Shown here: positions 22,986 through 36,703 of the stretch, piece after piece
How positions within the stretch are numbered: position 1 is the first letter of the stretch
Layout of the letters: each line of letters opens with the position of its first letter
Assembly (NCBI RefSeq): GCF_018294505.1
Contig: NC_057800.1
Location: 471,244,955 to 471,308,954, forward strand
From: Triticum aestivum
Lineage: Eukaryota; Streptophyta; Magnoliopsida; Poales; Poaceae
Direction: 5' to 3'
Length of the DNA: 64,000 bases
Notes under the pieces: model-generated
Told to the model about the DNA's origin: nothing
What the model saw: only the letters and a program-made list of their open reading frames with translations
Databases searched by the model: none
Translations under genes and position numbers: made by a program

Positions 22986-25106
22986 TCAATGTGGTGCATA
23001 TTGTGGCGTAATACACGAACAAGGAACGAAGCCGTACAAGTATAATCATATGCAACAGGAAAAGCTTCATAAAGGAAGCCCCCAAGTAAATGGGGTATTT
23101 GAATTTATGTGTCACAAACAAAGTTTGGACAAGGAAATTTTTACAAGCAACTTTTTTCCAAAAAGGTATAATGCTTGGTTGAACCGAACGCAAGTTAGAA
23201 ATTAAAGCTTTGAGCATGAAAGCGACTTAGCTGGTTAATGTGTTCGGTATTGATGACGCGGTCCGAGATTGATGCGGGGCAAGGTTCCATCCCTCAAGCC
23301 GGTCCCGAGGTGGCGGAGCGGAGAGCTTGACACGCCGAAGTGGTGACATAGCACGATCAATGCAGACCGGCAAAGTCACGCCGAAGTCCCCGGATCATTT
23401 TCCTGTGCACAAAAAATAGTGCAAACCGGAGATAATAGTAATAATGATAATTAAAAAAATCGTTGCATAATAAATAATTTATGCAAAGTGAGTAATAAAA
23501 GAAATATGGCCTGGCGCCAAAGTCAAGTCGATGCAGGGCGTCGGCGTGATGCGGTAAAGGCGTGGCAAAACCTGAATTCGCAGGTCGGTCCGAGCTCCGA
23601 GTGCGGCGTTCGCCGGACTATGTACGGAAACTGACCGAACCACCATGCGACTGTCGATAATGCAGCCACCATTTGATAGACCTATGTACATATGATGGAC
23701 AAACCAGAGTAATAATTCCTTGGGAAAAATGAACCCAAACAAGCAAAAAATACTGGGATTAATAGCACCTGGTTTATTTGTTGTAGCAATCCGAAGGAAG
23801 GTGATTCCTAAAATTGGGACCCGCTCCGCACACCCATTGCCTGATGGGCGATAAAACGACGGCATGGCAATGCTGGTAAAGGTTGACTCGCCGAGGCAAA
23901 GCCCTCGGCCCAGCTAACGTGACGGAGCTGGTCGGCTAGCGACGCCGCAGTGTCCGAAGTAGGTTGATGAAGAGATGGCGAAGCCCCCGGTCCAGCCGAG
24001 ATGTCGAAGCCTCGATGTCAGCCGATGAGTCGAAGTAGGTCGGCGTGATGGACACCAGCATGAAGAAGCAATAGTGCAGCCCTGTCGATGCAGGTCGTGA
24101 CGTGGTCGATGCCGGCTTGATGAAGCGACCGTGCTGTGATGCCGGTATGCCCGCTCCGTGTAATCCATGGGGCGGCTATATTGGTGATGATTTATCCTTC
24201 GCGATGCCGGACTCTTGTTCGGCTTACCGAGATGATGATCCAAAGAAGTTGAGCTCGGCTCAACAAAGTGACGTCGTGTCTAGCGTAGGTCGGCAGCCAT
24301 GGAGTAATATTGCCGGACTGGTTTGACACCAGCATGATGTTGAAGATCATGTTCAAAAGATCTTAAAGTTAGTGGGATGTGTTCGGGAACAAAACACAAT
24401 ACCCCATACAAAACTTCCTTCAAAAGGGATGTCCGAAATCCCGTTCATAAAAAAGATGAACTCGGGTCGGATTCGTTTTCGCGCAGAAAACAGATCCGAA
24501 AAGTGATGCATTAATTGGAAGGTTCCCGGAGTTTGGACGGTCGGATCGAGCTGAAATTTTGAGAGGTGGTAGATATAGGAATTCCACAGCCGATCAACGG
24601 TTGGATCTTCCAAAGGACGTCCGAGCTAGAAGCTGGACACCATGCCCTAAACTCATCCAAATTCCCGTCCAGATTTGACAGGGCTCCGGTATATCAAGGA
24701 TTGCCAGAGATTCCTCCATCGGAACTCGAAGAAATTTTCCAGGGTTGTTGTAGACTCAATTCCGCACAATTCCACCAAAGCGATCGTCAAAGCGATACTC
24801 AAGGAGGTGGTGGCGGCAGATACGAGTTTGTTGTCCAGAAAAACAGCATGGTCGCTTGAGGGCAATGTTGACGTTGAGCCCCCGAGCTCCATAGATAATT
24901 CCTCCGTCATCTTGATAGAGATCGGAGTTGATGTTTGATGAAGGCCCTCGTCCGAACATGGCGATCCAAACACGGGGCGCAATTCTTGGTCGAACCAAGG
25001 TGACCAGTCGAACTGGTGACGAAGACGCCGAAGTCGCCATTGATCTGCAGGCGAGCCATCGATCCTTTTGTCGATCACACAGCGGAACTCTCAATGAAAG
25101 CACCAA

Positions 25107-25591
25107 TGTCGGTGTCAAAACCGGCGGATCTCGGGTAGGGGGTCCCGAACTATGCGTCTAGGCCGGATGGTAACAGGAGACAGGGGACACTTTATTTTAT
25201 CCAGGTTCGGGCCCTCTCGATGAAGGTAATACCCTACTCCTGCTTGATTAATATTGATGATATGGGTAGTACAAGAGTAGATCTACCACGAGATCAAGGA
25301 GGCTAAACCCTAGAAGCTAGCCTGTGGTATGATTGTTATGTATATTGTATGTCTATCGACTAGCCTGGCCTCGGTTTATATAATGCATCGGAGGCCTAGG
25401 ATAACAAGATTCCTAGCCGAATACGCCGGTGGGGAGAAGTCCTTGTCTTGATCGCCAAGTCTTGTGGAATCTTCCTTGTATGCGGTAGCCGTCCAAACTG
25501 GCCCATGAGTATACGGCCACGGGGGTCCTCGGCCCAATCTAATAGATCAGGAGACGACGTGGTGAGTACCCCCTAGTCCAGGACACCGTCA
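25107..25591 (-). repeat. 5' LTR of nested non-coding Gypsy element
   Basis: 485 bp, followed by the TSD CCTGG. Reading leftward from it (minus strand) is TTGGTGCTTTCATTGAGAG, the candidate primer-binding region, also seen after the LTR at 26717. Confidence 0.85.
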
Positions 25592-25761
25592 CCTGGCGCA
25601 GCTTTTTCAGGTCCAGATTTCCAGCTGCCAAAATTCTCCCTCTTTGTGTGAACCTTGCATATTATACGAGAAAAGGCATTAGAGTTACTCCAAAAAGCAT
25701 TACTACGCATAAAAACATTATAAATAACAGTAGGTAAACATGATGCAAAATGGACGTATCA

Positions 25762-26241
25762 CCCACCCGAGCCCCTTCCTTCCCTCCGGCGAACTCCGGC
25801 GAGCTCTCAAAAATCGACTGGCCTAATTTTGAAATTTAGTGTACTGTCATTTAACTAGTGTGGAATATAAAAGGGGAAACCATTAGAATTGCGAGTATAG
25901 TGTTGAGCGTGCCATGGCGGATCTGAAGGTGCAAATCAGACAAAGGTAACTTCGCAAGCAATGTTTGCTTTCAACTAACAAGTAAGTGATGGACAACAAA
26001 TCACAGTAAAGCAGTGACGATCTATTTTCTTGCTGCGATAAATAAGTTGAGAAGATACGGAAGAGTACCGCCTCTGGTGCGGCACCGTGTATGCATCTGC
26101 TGAGAATTTGACGATGCTACAGTAGCGATGGCCGTCGGCGGCATGGAAGCAGATATAGGAGGGTAGACGGTGGCAGCGGGGGAAATATCTTGGCATGGCG
26201 GACGAGACGGTCGTAGGAGCGGTGTCAGCAATGTGGAAGAC
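25762..26241. other. Left flank of the 18.5 kb element; unassigned
   Basis: Moderately GC-rich, non-repetitive by eye. Its last five bases (AAGAC) match ATGAC after the 18.5 kb element except at one position. Joined to 44720 onward it would restore the pre-insertion locus. Short minus-strand frames exist but I recognise no protein. Confidence 0.4.
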
Positions 26242-26717
26242 TGAGGGATTCCTGGATTAAGGGGTCCTCGGACGTCCAACCTATTGGATATGGGCCGGAC
26301 TGATGGGCTGTGAAGATACAAAGGCCAAAGACTCTACCCGTGTCCGGATGGGACTCTCCTTGGTATGGAAGGCGAGCTTGGTGACCAAATATGAAGATTC
26401 CTTTCTCTGTAACCGACCTTATGTAACCCTAGATCCCTCCTGTGTCTATATAAACCGGAGGGCTAGGTCCGTAGACATCCTCATAATCATAGTCAGACAA
26501 GCTAGACTTTTAGGGTTTAGCCATTACGATCTCGTGGTAGATCAACTCTTGTAATACTCATATTCATCAAGATCAACCAAGCAGGAAGTAGGGTATTACC
26601 TCCATCGAGAGGGCCCGAACCTGGGTAGACATTGTGTCCCCCGTCTCCTGTTACCATCGACCTTAGACACACAGTTCGGGACCCCCTACCCAAGATCCGC
26701 TAGTTTTGGCACCGACA
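26242..26717 (+). repeat. 5' LTR of the 18.5 kb Gypsy element
   Basis: 476 bp with TGTCTATATAAACCGG (TATA at 26446-26454). The interior begins TTGGTGCTTTCACTAAGAG, a candidate PBS from 26719; I do not assign the tRNA. Confidence 0.85.
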
Positions 26718-26743
26718 TTGGTGCTTTCACTAAGAGTTCCACT

Positions 26744-29427
26744 ATGCCATCGTCAAAAGGTTTGATGGCACCTTCAATCATCTACAACAACGCTGTCCAA
26801 GGGGAAGTCTTCCTTCCCGGATAGATCCTCGTGTTCGGCGGTTTCGCACTGTGGGCCAACTCGCTTGGCCATCTGGAGCAGATCGAAAGCTACGCCCCTG
26901 GCCACCAGGTCAGATTTGGAAGCTTGAACTACATCGCGGATATCCGTGGAGACTTGATCTTCGACGGATTCGAGACCATGGCAGCCGCTCCCTGCCACCA
27001 CGATGAACATGACGTAAATCTGGCATCGGTCCATACGCAGGAGATAGTTCCTTGTAGCTGCTCTGGCCCTAGATCCAGAGCAGATCGCGCCATCCAAAGA
27101 CGGGAAGCTCAACCCCACCGTGGAAGCCGCAGACTCAGCGGCGTTGGAGCCGCACACAGACTTAACTTCAAGTGACATCTATGTCACTGGAACCATGGAC
27201 TTGTCTCCGGCTACGGGTTCCGAACCTTGCGCGTCCACGTACGTTGAGCTTGATCGATCATCGATCGTGGAATTCAGCTCCGTGGATATCTTCTGGCACT
27301 CGCCTTTGGGAGACGTTTTAAACTCGTTAAGAGCTCTATCTTTAGCATGGGGCTCACAGCCGAATTGTATCTGGTTCGAACTGGAGGCTGACGACAGAGA
27401 ATTTTGCTTCCCACCCACCGCCCACTTCATACACACTGTCGAAGACTTAACCAACATGCTCGATTATGGCTCTGAAGACATCGACGGTATGGACGACGAT
27501 GACGATGAGGAGCCGAGTCAAGACCCGCCGTTTAACGGACGCTGTACGGCCACCTCTTCTTATGATGTGTACATGGTGGATACACCTAAAAGAACTAACG
27601 ACGATGACAAAAAAAGATCCAGTTGAGGATGAACCTCCTATGATACAACCAAAATGCTGGCGTCAGCGGCGCCGCTCTATGTCGTGTCATGGAAAAGACG
27701 ATGATATGGGTGCAGGGGAAAATAATATTCCGGACGATGCAAAAAATAACGAAGACCCCGTTGAGATAACCTCCGAACAGGAGGAACGGGAAAACGGGCA
27801 AGTTGGCCCTGACGAACAGGTCATAAACGATGACTCAGAGGATAGTAATTGTCTTCCACTATTCGAGGATGAGGTGAGCCTCGGCAGCGAGGATTTTATC
27901 GTGCCTGAGGAACCTCAGGGGCAGGAGCGCTTTAAGCGTCAGCTAATAGCCACTGCAAGGAGCCTGAAAAAGAAGCAGCAGCAGCTTCAAGCTGACCAAG
28001 ATCTGCCCAACGACAGATGGACTGATGTCCTAGCAGCCGAAGAACACAGCCTCAAGCGCCCAGCCAAAAGTTACCTGAAGCGCAAATTGCTACCTCAGTT
28101 CGACGACGAGGCGCTGGAGCACATACCATCATCGTGCAATGCGGTTGACCGACCACCACGTGGTCGGCATAAAGCGGCAACTCAAGCCGAACACTAGCCC
28201 GCCCCGCCTCATCGTAAAAGCAGAGGTAAAATAGCTCGCGGTCAAACATATAACCTTCGGCAGGACCTGGACAATAGAGCAGGGCATACCAGATCGATCT
28301 ACGGATCGCAAGGACGTGCCCCGACACGTGACGACGGCTATCTACTCGGATGTGACAAGCCTAGTCACACCCGGGCCGAAAACCGTAGACTGACTCGATC
28401 AGAGCTACATCGCAATGTGGCCCAACATAGAGGCGCCGCACACCCTCCTTGCTTCACAGACGAAGTAATGGAGCACGAATTCCCAGAAGGGTTTAAACCC
28501 GTAAAAATCAAATCATATGATGGAACAACTGATCCCGTGGTATGGATCGAGGATTTCCTTCTCCATATCCACATGGCCCACGGAGATGACCTTCATGTCA
28601 TCAAATACCTCCTGTTAAAACTCAAACGTCTAGCTTGGCACTGGTTAAACAGTCTGCCCGAAAACTCTATTGGCAGCTGGGAGGATTTGGAGGACGCCTT
28701 CCGCGACAACTTCCAAGGTACATATGTCCAGCCACCAGACGCCAATGACTTAAGCCATATAGTTCAATAGCCCGGAGAATCAGCCAGGAAGCTCTAGACT
28801 AGGTTCTTAGTTAAAAAGAACCAAATCATTGACTGTCCAGATGCGGAAGCCCTAGCGGCCTTCAAACACGGCGTACGGGACAAGTGGCTCACCCGCCACA
28901 TCAGTCAAGAAAAACCAAAATCCATGTCAGCCCTTACCACTCTGATGACCCGCTTTTGCGCAGGAGAAGACAGCTGGCTCGCTCGTAGAAGCAACAGCGC
29001 CAACGATCCGGGCACTTCTGAAGTCCAAAACGGCAATGGCAAACCTCGACGTAGCAAACACAAACATCGCAACAATAATGAAAGAACGCGCGACACAGCG
29101 GTCAACGCCGGATTCACCAGTCCCAAACCCGGTCAACGGAAAAAGCCATTCAAGGCAAACAGAGACGGACCATCCAATTTAGACAAGATATTGGATCAGC
29201 CCTGCTAGATTCATGGCAACCCCAATAAACCAGCTAATCACACCAACATAAGTTGTTGGGTCTTCAAGCAGGCCGGCAAGCTCAACGCCGAACACAAGGG
29301 GAAAAGGCCTCCCAGTGATAGCGACGACGAAGAGACTCACCAACCAAATACCAGGGGTCAGAAGAAATTTCCCCCTGAGGTAAAAACAGTGAACATGGTA
29401 TACGTGACACACGCCCCTACAGAGGAG
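26744..29427 (+). pseudogene. Gypsy Gag-like ORF (degraded)
   Basis: ATG at 26744 begins MPSSKGLMAPSI and is soon stopped. Coding continues in shifting frames: an acidic region (27466-28197), then a retrotransposon-Gag-type capsid domain (about 28460-29010) with WIEDFLLHIHMAHGDD, LAWHWLNSLP and SWEDLEDAFRDNF, as expected for PF03732-type Gag. Stops fall at about 28768 and 28798. A degenerate zinc-knuckle-like C...HGNPN stretch lies near 29205-29260. A working copy would build the capsid. No protease or RT follows. Confidence 0.65.
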
Positions 29428-30615
29428 CATGAGACGCACTCCCTTTGAACTGAGGATCATACTACGTTCCCTCCAGCCGGAGTACAAATCGGTCTTATTA
29501 AACCGCACACCTTGTCGGCCATTAAGCTGCCGGTCTCCATTCAGTAGGACTGACCAATTATGGAGCTGGACTAGCAGTTCGGCTTCCGACGTCCGCCTCA
29601 TACACCCGCGAAATCTGTACCACGCATACATAACTGTGCACTTAAAATACCATGGGCATCGATGGAGGCACAATACGGACGGACCTACAAGTACTCCCAT
29701 AACCTCCTTCTTTTCTTTTCTAACCATTCTTTCTTTTTCATTATCCTTTACCACAGGTGACTCGCAGGCTGGCGATCGCACCGACTATATCGGAGTTCCG
29801 GTTTGTACATTCATCCAAAAGCTACTCCCTTTAAGGAGACCCTTCATCGAGGAAAGGCGGCGCAGACGTGCGACAGGAGGTCCAAAACAACTTTTTGTAG
29901 ACCGCACTCTCTATTTTGCAAGCCTGTAAAGTGCCTTCTACCTCAGCCGTCGACCCTTGGCATGTCAAATAGCCGGGGTCGTGGCATTATTATATACAAA
30001 ACAACGATTGGCATATCACTCAAGTTCCAGTGAATATAATCTGAATCCACTACTCACTTTTCTCTAAAAAACTGTATTTTGCTCCTTGTGTTATTCCACA
30101 CGCCCCGACATAACTCGCTAGGGGCTCGATATGGGAACAAAATAAATTGCCAACAAGTCCGAACAGCTTTATAGCATACTTCGGCGTCATGAGTTTGGCC
30201 TTATATGCATCAGCTCCGAATCATGTCTTGGGTCAATAGTTTGGTTGCCCAGCTCCTGTGCTTGCTACCTTACGTTCCTCTCTATCGGCTAAGGTAGTAA
30301 AGGGAGAACTACTGTGATTGTGTTTCCGGTTCATCTGGTCAAACACCTCAGTAGAGAAAGCCGAAAACTGACTGTCATGATGCGGCGAGAGCTGGTCAAC
30401 CACTCGACGACTTATCAGAATCTTTCGCGATTCCCCCCGTATTACACGAAGGACCTTTATTCAGGTCATACATGTACACTCACCACATTGGGATAACCGC
30501 GTACATACCAGGGTTTATATCGTAGACCCACCGTAAAACTCCTATGGCTAAGTGAAAGTGTTAACGCCCTATAGTCTGATTGCCTCGTTCACCGCATTGT
30601 CACCTCCTTCACGGA
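29428..30615 (+). other. Non-coding interior of the 18.5 kb element (left of the nest)
   Basis: No convincing frame. About 30180-30420 is similar in reverse to about 21780-22010 of the other non-coding Gypsy element. Ends in CCAAG (30616-30620), the TSD of the nested element. Confidence 0.6.
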
Positions 30616-30620
30616 CCAAG

Positions 30621-32373
30621 TGTAGGATCGAAAGTATGTCTAGAGGGGGTGATTAGACTACTTGACCAAATAAAAACTTAAACTTTTCCCAATTTTAGTT
30701 CTTGGCAGATTTTAGCTATTGTAGGACAAGTCAAGCAATCATCACACAATTCAAGCAAGCATGCAAAGAGTATATTGGCAGCGGAAAGTAAAGCATGCAA
30801 CTTGCAATAATGTAAAGGGAAGGGTTTGGAGAATTCAAACGCAATTGGAGACACGGATGTTTTTCCCGTGGTTCGGATAGGTGGTGCTATCCTACATCCA
30901 CGTTGATGGAGACTTCAACCCACGAAGGGTAACGGTTGCGCGAGTCCACGGAGGGCTCCACCCACGAAGGGTAACGGTTGCGCGAGTCCACGGAGGGCTC
31001 CACCCACAAAGGGTCCACGAAGAAGCAACCACCCACAAAGGGGTCCACGAAGAAGCAACCTTGTCTATCCCACCATGGCCATCGCCCACGAAGGACTTGC
31101 CTCACTAGCGATAGATCTTCACGAAGTAGGCAATCTCCTTGCCCTTACAAACTCCTTGGTTAAACTCCACAATCTTGTCGGAGGCTCCCAAGTAACACCT
31201 AGCCAATCTAGGAGACAGCACTCTCCAAGAAGTAACAAATGGTGTGTAGGTAATGAACTCCTTGCTCTTGTGCTTCAAATGATAGTCTCCCAACACTCAA
31301 CTCTCTCTCATAGGATTTGGATTTTGTGGAAAGAAGATTTGAGTGGAAAGCAACTTGGGGAAGGCTAGAGATCAAGATTCATATGATAGGAATGGAATAT
31401 CTTGGTCTCAACACATGAGTGGGTGGTTCTCTCTCAGAACATATGAGTTGGAATTGTGTATGCGTTCTGATGGCTCTCTTCACGAATGAAGAGGAGGTGG
31501 AGGGGTATATATAGCCTCCACACAAAATCCAACCGTTACACACAGTTTTCCAATCTCGGTGGGACCGAATCGACAAACTCGGTCGGACCGAAAAGGTAAA
31601 CCTAGTGACCGTTAGAGATTTTCGGTGGGACTGACATGCAACTCGGTAGGACCGATATGGTTAGGGTTTGGGCATAACGTAATCTCGGTGAGACCGATTA
31701 CACAAACTCGGTGAGACCGAATTTGGTAATTAGCTAACCAGAGAGTTGGTCAGGCAAACTCGGTGGGACCGATTTGCTCTTTTGGTGAGACCGAAAAGTT
31801 ACAAAAAGGAAACACTGAATTTACATTGCAATCTCGGTGGGACCGATTTGCTCTTTCGGTGAGACCGAAAAGTTACGAAAGGGAAACAGAGAGTTTGCAA
31901 TCCCATCTCGGTGAGACCGAGATCCCTATCGGTAGAACTGAATTGCTAGGGTTTGGCAGTGGCTTATGACAAGTGAAACTCGGTGGCGCCGGATAGAAAG
32001 AATCGGTAGGACCGAGTTTGGCTTAGGGTTTAGGTCATATGTGGATATGGGAAAGTAGTTGAGGGTTTTGGAGCATATCACTAAGCACATGAAGCAAGAG
32101 GCTCATTAAGCAACACCTCATCCCTCCTTGATAGTATTGGCTTTTCCTAAAGACTCAATGTGATCTTGGATCACTAAAATATAAAATGAAGAGTTTTGAG
32201 CTTTTGATCTTGAGCCAATCCTTTGTCCTTAGCATTTTGAGGGTTCCACTTTCACATCCATGCCATGCCAATCATTGCCCTTTCCTGAAATGATCATCTT
32301 GGAATAGCATTAGCTCAATGAGCTATATGTTGTTATGAATTACCAAAACCACCTAGGGATAGTTGCACTTTCA
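30621..32373 (-). repeat. 3' LTR of gag-only element copy 2
   Basis: 1753 bp. Holds two 29-bp units built on CACAAAGGGTCCACGAAGAA (about 31000-31061), a TATA box on the minus strand (31501-31516) and the palindrome array (about 31555-32015). The PPT (rc of ATCTCCCCCTTTTT) follows at 32374. Confidence 0.9.
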
Positions 32374-32902
32374 ATCTCCCCCTTTTTGGTAATTGATGAC
32401 AACATATAGATCAAAGCTTCGACAAATGATAATAAGCATGAAATATATCGTCGCTTTGAGAAGTATGTGATAAGTAAGAGCTCCCCCTAAATTTGTGCAT
32501 ATTTAAAAATTTGCTTTGGACTGCAAATGCACAAGAGTTAGAGTCATGGGTTACTTTTCCATGTCACATACATCTTGGTGGAGCGCTTAAAATGATAAGA
32601 ATGAAATACGTGCACTCATCACCAAGAAAAGTGAATGATCACATAAGATAGATAAGATAATAGCATTAAGCAAACATTAAGTGTAGCTTATGATCAAACA
32701 CATGATCATCAATGTCTCACAGATAATGACGTAGTATCTCAAGCACTCAAAAGCAAACAAAGTTCGAAAAACCACCAAATAAAGCAAGAGAGAATAAAAG
32801 CAACACTCTCTCTCTCGAAGCCTATGATCTATACATTTTTCTCCCCCTTTGGCAACAAGTTACCAAAAAGTTCCTAGAAAATGCATAGTGCTAAGTCGAC
32901 AC

Positions 32903-34948
32903 TCAGGCTTGATCTTCAGGTGGTGGTGGAGTCCGGAGCACTCCAAGGACGAAGCCTTCTGTAGACGTGGTTGGAGTCGAGGCTGAAGTGGACGCTGGAG
33001 CTGGTGGAACTGAGGCTGTAGCTGGTGCAGAAGTGGTGGCTCTGGTGTCAGCAACTGGCACTGCATGTGATCTCTGAGCTCTTGGCACTCTGGCAAATGC
33101 ATCAGTTGTAGTCTTGCCTGTCCTCTCCTGCATGTCATCCTGAAGTTGTTCCACTGCAGTCTGAATCTCTGTCACTTTGACATCCAAGTCATAGAACTTT
33201 TGTTCCATGATCCTCTCTAAGCTTACCTGGTTCTGAGTTAGGGTGGCTAGTCCTTGCTCAATCCGCAGGGTGGATGCAATCAAGTAACCAAGCTGCTCTT
33301 GTTTGGTTTTCAGGAAATATTCAGATGCCTCCTCTTGAGTAGGCATCTAGGCAGCTTTCTCCTTCCTTGCCTTCTCCTTCTTTGCTTGTGCTTGTGCAGA
33401 TGATGGTTCATTTTCAGTCATCACAACTTGATTGTCCTCAAAATCTGGACGGATGGGCAGGTGTTCCTTGTCCAATGAGTATATGCATGTGCCCATCTTT
33501 GAGTTGATGAGCTCCTGAATCTATGGGGCATATCCACAACTCCTCTTCTGGTCAGCTGCTGTCCTCTTAATGGTCTCTACCATGAGGCTCATCACTTTGA
33601 ACTTCTGTGGCACATCAAATATATGAAGCAAATTGATCGCATGGCCTCTGATCATCTTGTGATCACCTGACTTGGGCAAGAGAGTGTGCCTCAAAATCCA
33701 ATTGATGGTTGGCAGCCCTGACAGAAGATAGTGCACTGAGCCAAATTTGAAAGTTTCAAGAGCTTCATTTGGAATTTCCTTGTACATATTGGACATAGAG
33801 TTGTGGTCCATCTTCTTCTTGGCATAGATATCCAAGTCATCCTCATGCTCCTCTGGGGCATTGATGAGTTGTGCCCACTCAGCAATAGTAGATTTGTACC
33901 TCGTGCCTTCAGACATCCAAGTTATCCTACCATCTGGATAAAAATGTGCTGTGGAGTAGAATTGCATAATGAGTTCCTCGTTCCACTTTGTGAGCTTCTG
34001 CCCAACAAAGTCTGCTACTCCACAAGCATTGAAGCTGTCATACACTCCAGGGTAGTGTTCTTCATTGTCCTAGATGTATTGCCAGTCAACCCATCTCATA
34101 TCACAGACTATTGGCTTCTTATCAAGCAACACTGTCTCATAGAAGTCCTGCTATTCCTTGGTGTGAAATCTGTAGTCAACAGCAGTCCTCCTCCTTGAAG
34201 CATACGGATCTGCTTCTCTCCACTTCCTCAGCCCTGAGTCTCTCCTGAGCTTCATATCCTCAGCCACAGGATGAGCATCGTTGTGGTCTGGGATCTTGGG
34301 CTTGAGTTTTCTAAGTACTTTCTCTTCATCATCTTCTTCTGCAGCTTCAGGCACTGGGGCCTTGTTCTTCTCAGTTGCAGGTATGCTCCTTGTATTTCTC
34401 TTTGGTGCAGACTTGGGCTTGGAGGCAGCTTTGGGTGCTTCTTTGGGCTTAGATGTGGCAGCCCCTGATCTTATAGCATCACCCATAAGCTTAGGTGCCT
34501 TAGGTGCTGGTGCAGCAACCTCTTCTTCTTCCTCTTCCTCTTCCATGATGGAAGCCTTTCCAAGCACTCTGGCTATGGTCTTCTTAACCCTTTCCTTCCT
34601 CTTCTTGCCTTCAGCAGCAACTGGCTCTATGGGAGTGGGCTTCTCAGAAATCTTGGTTGAAGCTCTGGCCTTTGGCATAGGCTGCCTGCCTGCTGGCCTT
34701 TTGATCTTTAGGCCTGGCTTTGTGCCCTGTGCTGGCTCAACTCTCTTTGATGTGGATTCCTCTTCCTCTGCCACATAATCATCATCCTCGGAAACTGAAG
34801 TTCTCTTCTTCCTCTGTTTGGTGGCAGCTTTTGGCAAATTGCTAGGAGTACTTCTGCTGCCATCATCTAAAGAACTTGAGGGGCTAGTGCCCTCACTCAT
34901 CTGCACTTGCTCTTCTGACATGTTCTGGCTATCACTTTGGTCTGACAT
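32903..34948 (-). pseudogene. ORF2 of copy 2: plant transposon protein-like (near-intact)
   Basis: Start at 34948 (MSDQSDSQNMSEEQ), end at 32903 (PPPPEDQA), 681 codons. The N-terminal ~240 residues are low-complexity with Glu runs and Lys/Arg clusters (possible nuclear signals). The central domain, about residues 270-500, contains FYSTAHFYPDGRITWMSEG, LLSGLPTINWILRHTLLP and HKMIRGHAINLLHIFDVP. The C-terminus has a coiled-coil-like stretch then a Pro/Ala/Thr-rich tail. Stops interrupt near 34150, 34070, 33520 and 33348, each explained by a single base change. The product is related to the copy 1 ORF2 at high identity. Role unknown. Confidence 0.7.
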
Positions 34949-36703
34949 GATGAACAAGCTGACTGCTGACCCTGTGAATAGTTCATAGATGAGGTAGAAT
35001 AGATGAGCATCACAAAATGGAGAGATTTTTGCAAAAGAATGATCCAAAAACTTAGTTTTAGTTTCCCACTGAAATCATCTCAGATCTACCGATTTTTAAA
35101 CTCGGTAATACCGAAGCAGTTTTGGAACCTAAACTAGTGAACTCGGTCAGACCGAGTCACAGTTCGGTGGCACCGAGACTACTAGGGTTTCACAGAGTTC
35201 CAAAATCGGTCACACCGATAAGTAATTCTCAGTCAGACCGAGTCTCACTTGTGCAATGGCATAAGCCAAATCGGTGGGACCGAGTTTTTCAACTCGGTGG
35301 GTCCGAGATGGTTTCGGCGGAAACCTAACCCTAAAATTTTTGAATCAAACCTAATCTACGAGCGCATTGACTGGATAGGAGTGTTTCAATCATGGCAAGA
35401 ATCATGATGATCACAATGTGCTAGGAATCGGTCGGGGAATAGCACTGTGATCGAGTCCATACCCTAGTTCGGCGGAGACTCGCTACGGCGGCAACAGCGG
35501 GGTTGAATTCCGTTGAAGGTGATGGAGACCAGCGACTGGAGGCGGCTGGCGGCGAGGAGACGATCCGGAGACCAAGTTGGCAGAGCAGGCTATCGCGCGG
35601 GCGAAGGGGTTCGGAGAAATTTCCAAATTTTTGCCCGTGACTATATATAGCCCGACCCTGTCGGTCTGACCGAGTGGAAAAACTCGGTGGCACCGAGATG
35701 CAAAACTGTATACAGTTGTTGCAACTAGGTGTGACCGAATGGTTCAAATCGGTTGCACCGAGATCGAAAACCTAGATCAACTTAATGATCTCGGTAGGAC
35801 CGAAAGTGGGGTATCGGTCAGACCGAGTATCATAAAGAGGTTTTGGAAGTTTAAGTCTATGACGAATCGGGGACTCTGAGCGCTCCTCACACAGAGAGGT
35901 TCGAATCTGACTTGATCAAATTTTGTGATGTAGCATGAATAGAGTTTGAGACGAGAAAAGCATAGATAGCTAGAGGAGGTTCTTAGGCATTCTTGTCCAT
36001 CCACTTGGCAAAAGGAAATAAAACCAAACAATCAAAACAACAAGTGGATGTCCTCGAATGAGTAAAATATGCAACCAGCATGCTCACACAATAAGATGGC
36101 AAATGAAATATGTGACAAGGCATGCACAACCAATTCTAGCATCTATCAAGCAATTTGCAATAACAAGATCATCTATATATGAGTATATTGACTCAGGAGT
36201 CAAGTGAGAACACTTGATCATAGGTCATACTCATCGTTTAAGCTCAAGTGGGGTTACCACTTTTACATAAAGCATTGTTGTGTTCACATCTTTAGAGTTG
36301 CTTTAGCTCAAGTCTTAGAGTAAAGCTCCCCCTAGATGTGATATCCCCCCTTAGAGGGATGAACTAACCTCGGGTTTTGTCGATGATGACTTCATGTAGA
36401 TGTTGAAGATGTGGATGCTCGATGTTGATGTAGATCACTTGGAGCTATCCATTTGAGTGAATTGCACTTTCAATACCTACATGTGTTAGTCCCACAAGGA
36501 ACAAACAAGGATATCCATAGACATAGAGTGATGCACACACAAGATGATGTCCATGAAAACTTTTAGGTTACCTTGTCCCTTATCTTACCAACAAGAGGGT
36601 TTGTGACTCCTTGAACTAGTGCAAGATGTCGAAGTTGATTGCACTTGTTCTTGCCAAAATGATAAGAGTGAAGTATGTTGGCGGAGTCACCCTCAAGAAA
36701 TCT
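34949..36703 (-). promoter_or_regulatory. ORF1-ORF2 spacer with putative ORF2 promoter (copy 2)
   Basis: Palindromes at about 35650-35840 lie upstream (minus sense) of a TATA box at 35641-35650 (CTATATATAG). More lie in the leader at about 35075-35310. TGAAAGTGCAA at 36462-36472 copies the LTR start 232 bp after the ORF1 stop. The layout mirrors copy 1. Promoter function is inferred. Confidence 0.5.

Larger units (their letters stand above)
19725..25591 (-). mobile_element. Non-coding Gypsy-derived element (LARD-like), nested
   Basis: LTRs 19725-20209 and 25107-25591, each 485 bp (TGTCGGTGTCAAAACCGGCG on the plus strand), with perfect TSD CCTGG at 19720-19724 and 25592-25596. TATA (rc of TTTATATAATG) shows minus orientation. 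By hand the LTRs differ at about 15 positions. The 4.9 kb interior has no Gag or Pol frame; it holds a short tandem repeat, a diverged internal duplication, and a segment shared in reverse with about 30180-30420 of the 18.5 kb element. It would depend entirely on other elements for movement. Confidence 0.85.
19241..25761 (-). mobile_element. Truncated minus-strand Gypsy LTR split by a nested element
   Basis: Read on the minus strand from 25761, the sequence starts TGATACGTCCATTTTGCATC like the LTR at 51. It is interrupted at 25597/19724 by the nested element at 19725-25591 and resumes to about 19241, where similarity stops. Only about 650 bp of LTR remain. No PPT borders 25761, so this is a solo or 5' LTR rather than a 3' LTR. 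It carries the GC-rich inverted repeat (19556-19613) about 277 bases from its start. Confidence 0.7.

Noticed and set aside
34281..34778. Plus-strand Ser/Ala-rich 165-codon open frame
   Set aside because: Shadow of the low-complexity N-terminus of ORF2 (copy 2) on the minus strand.
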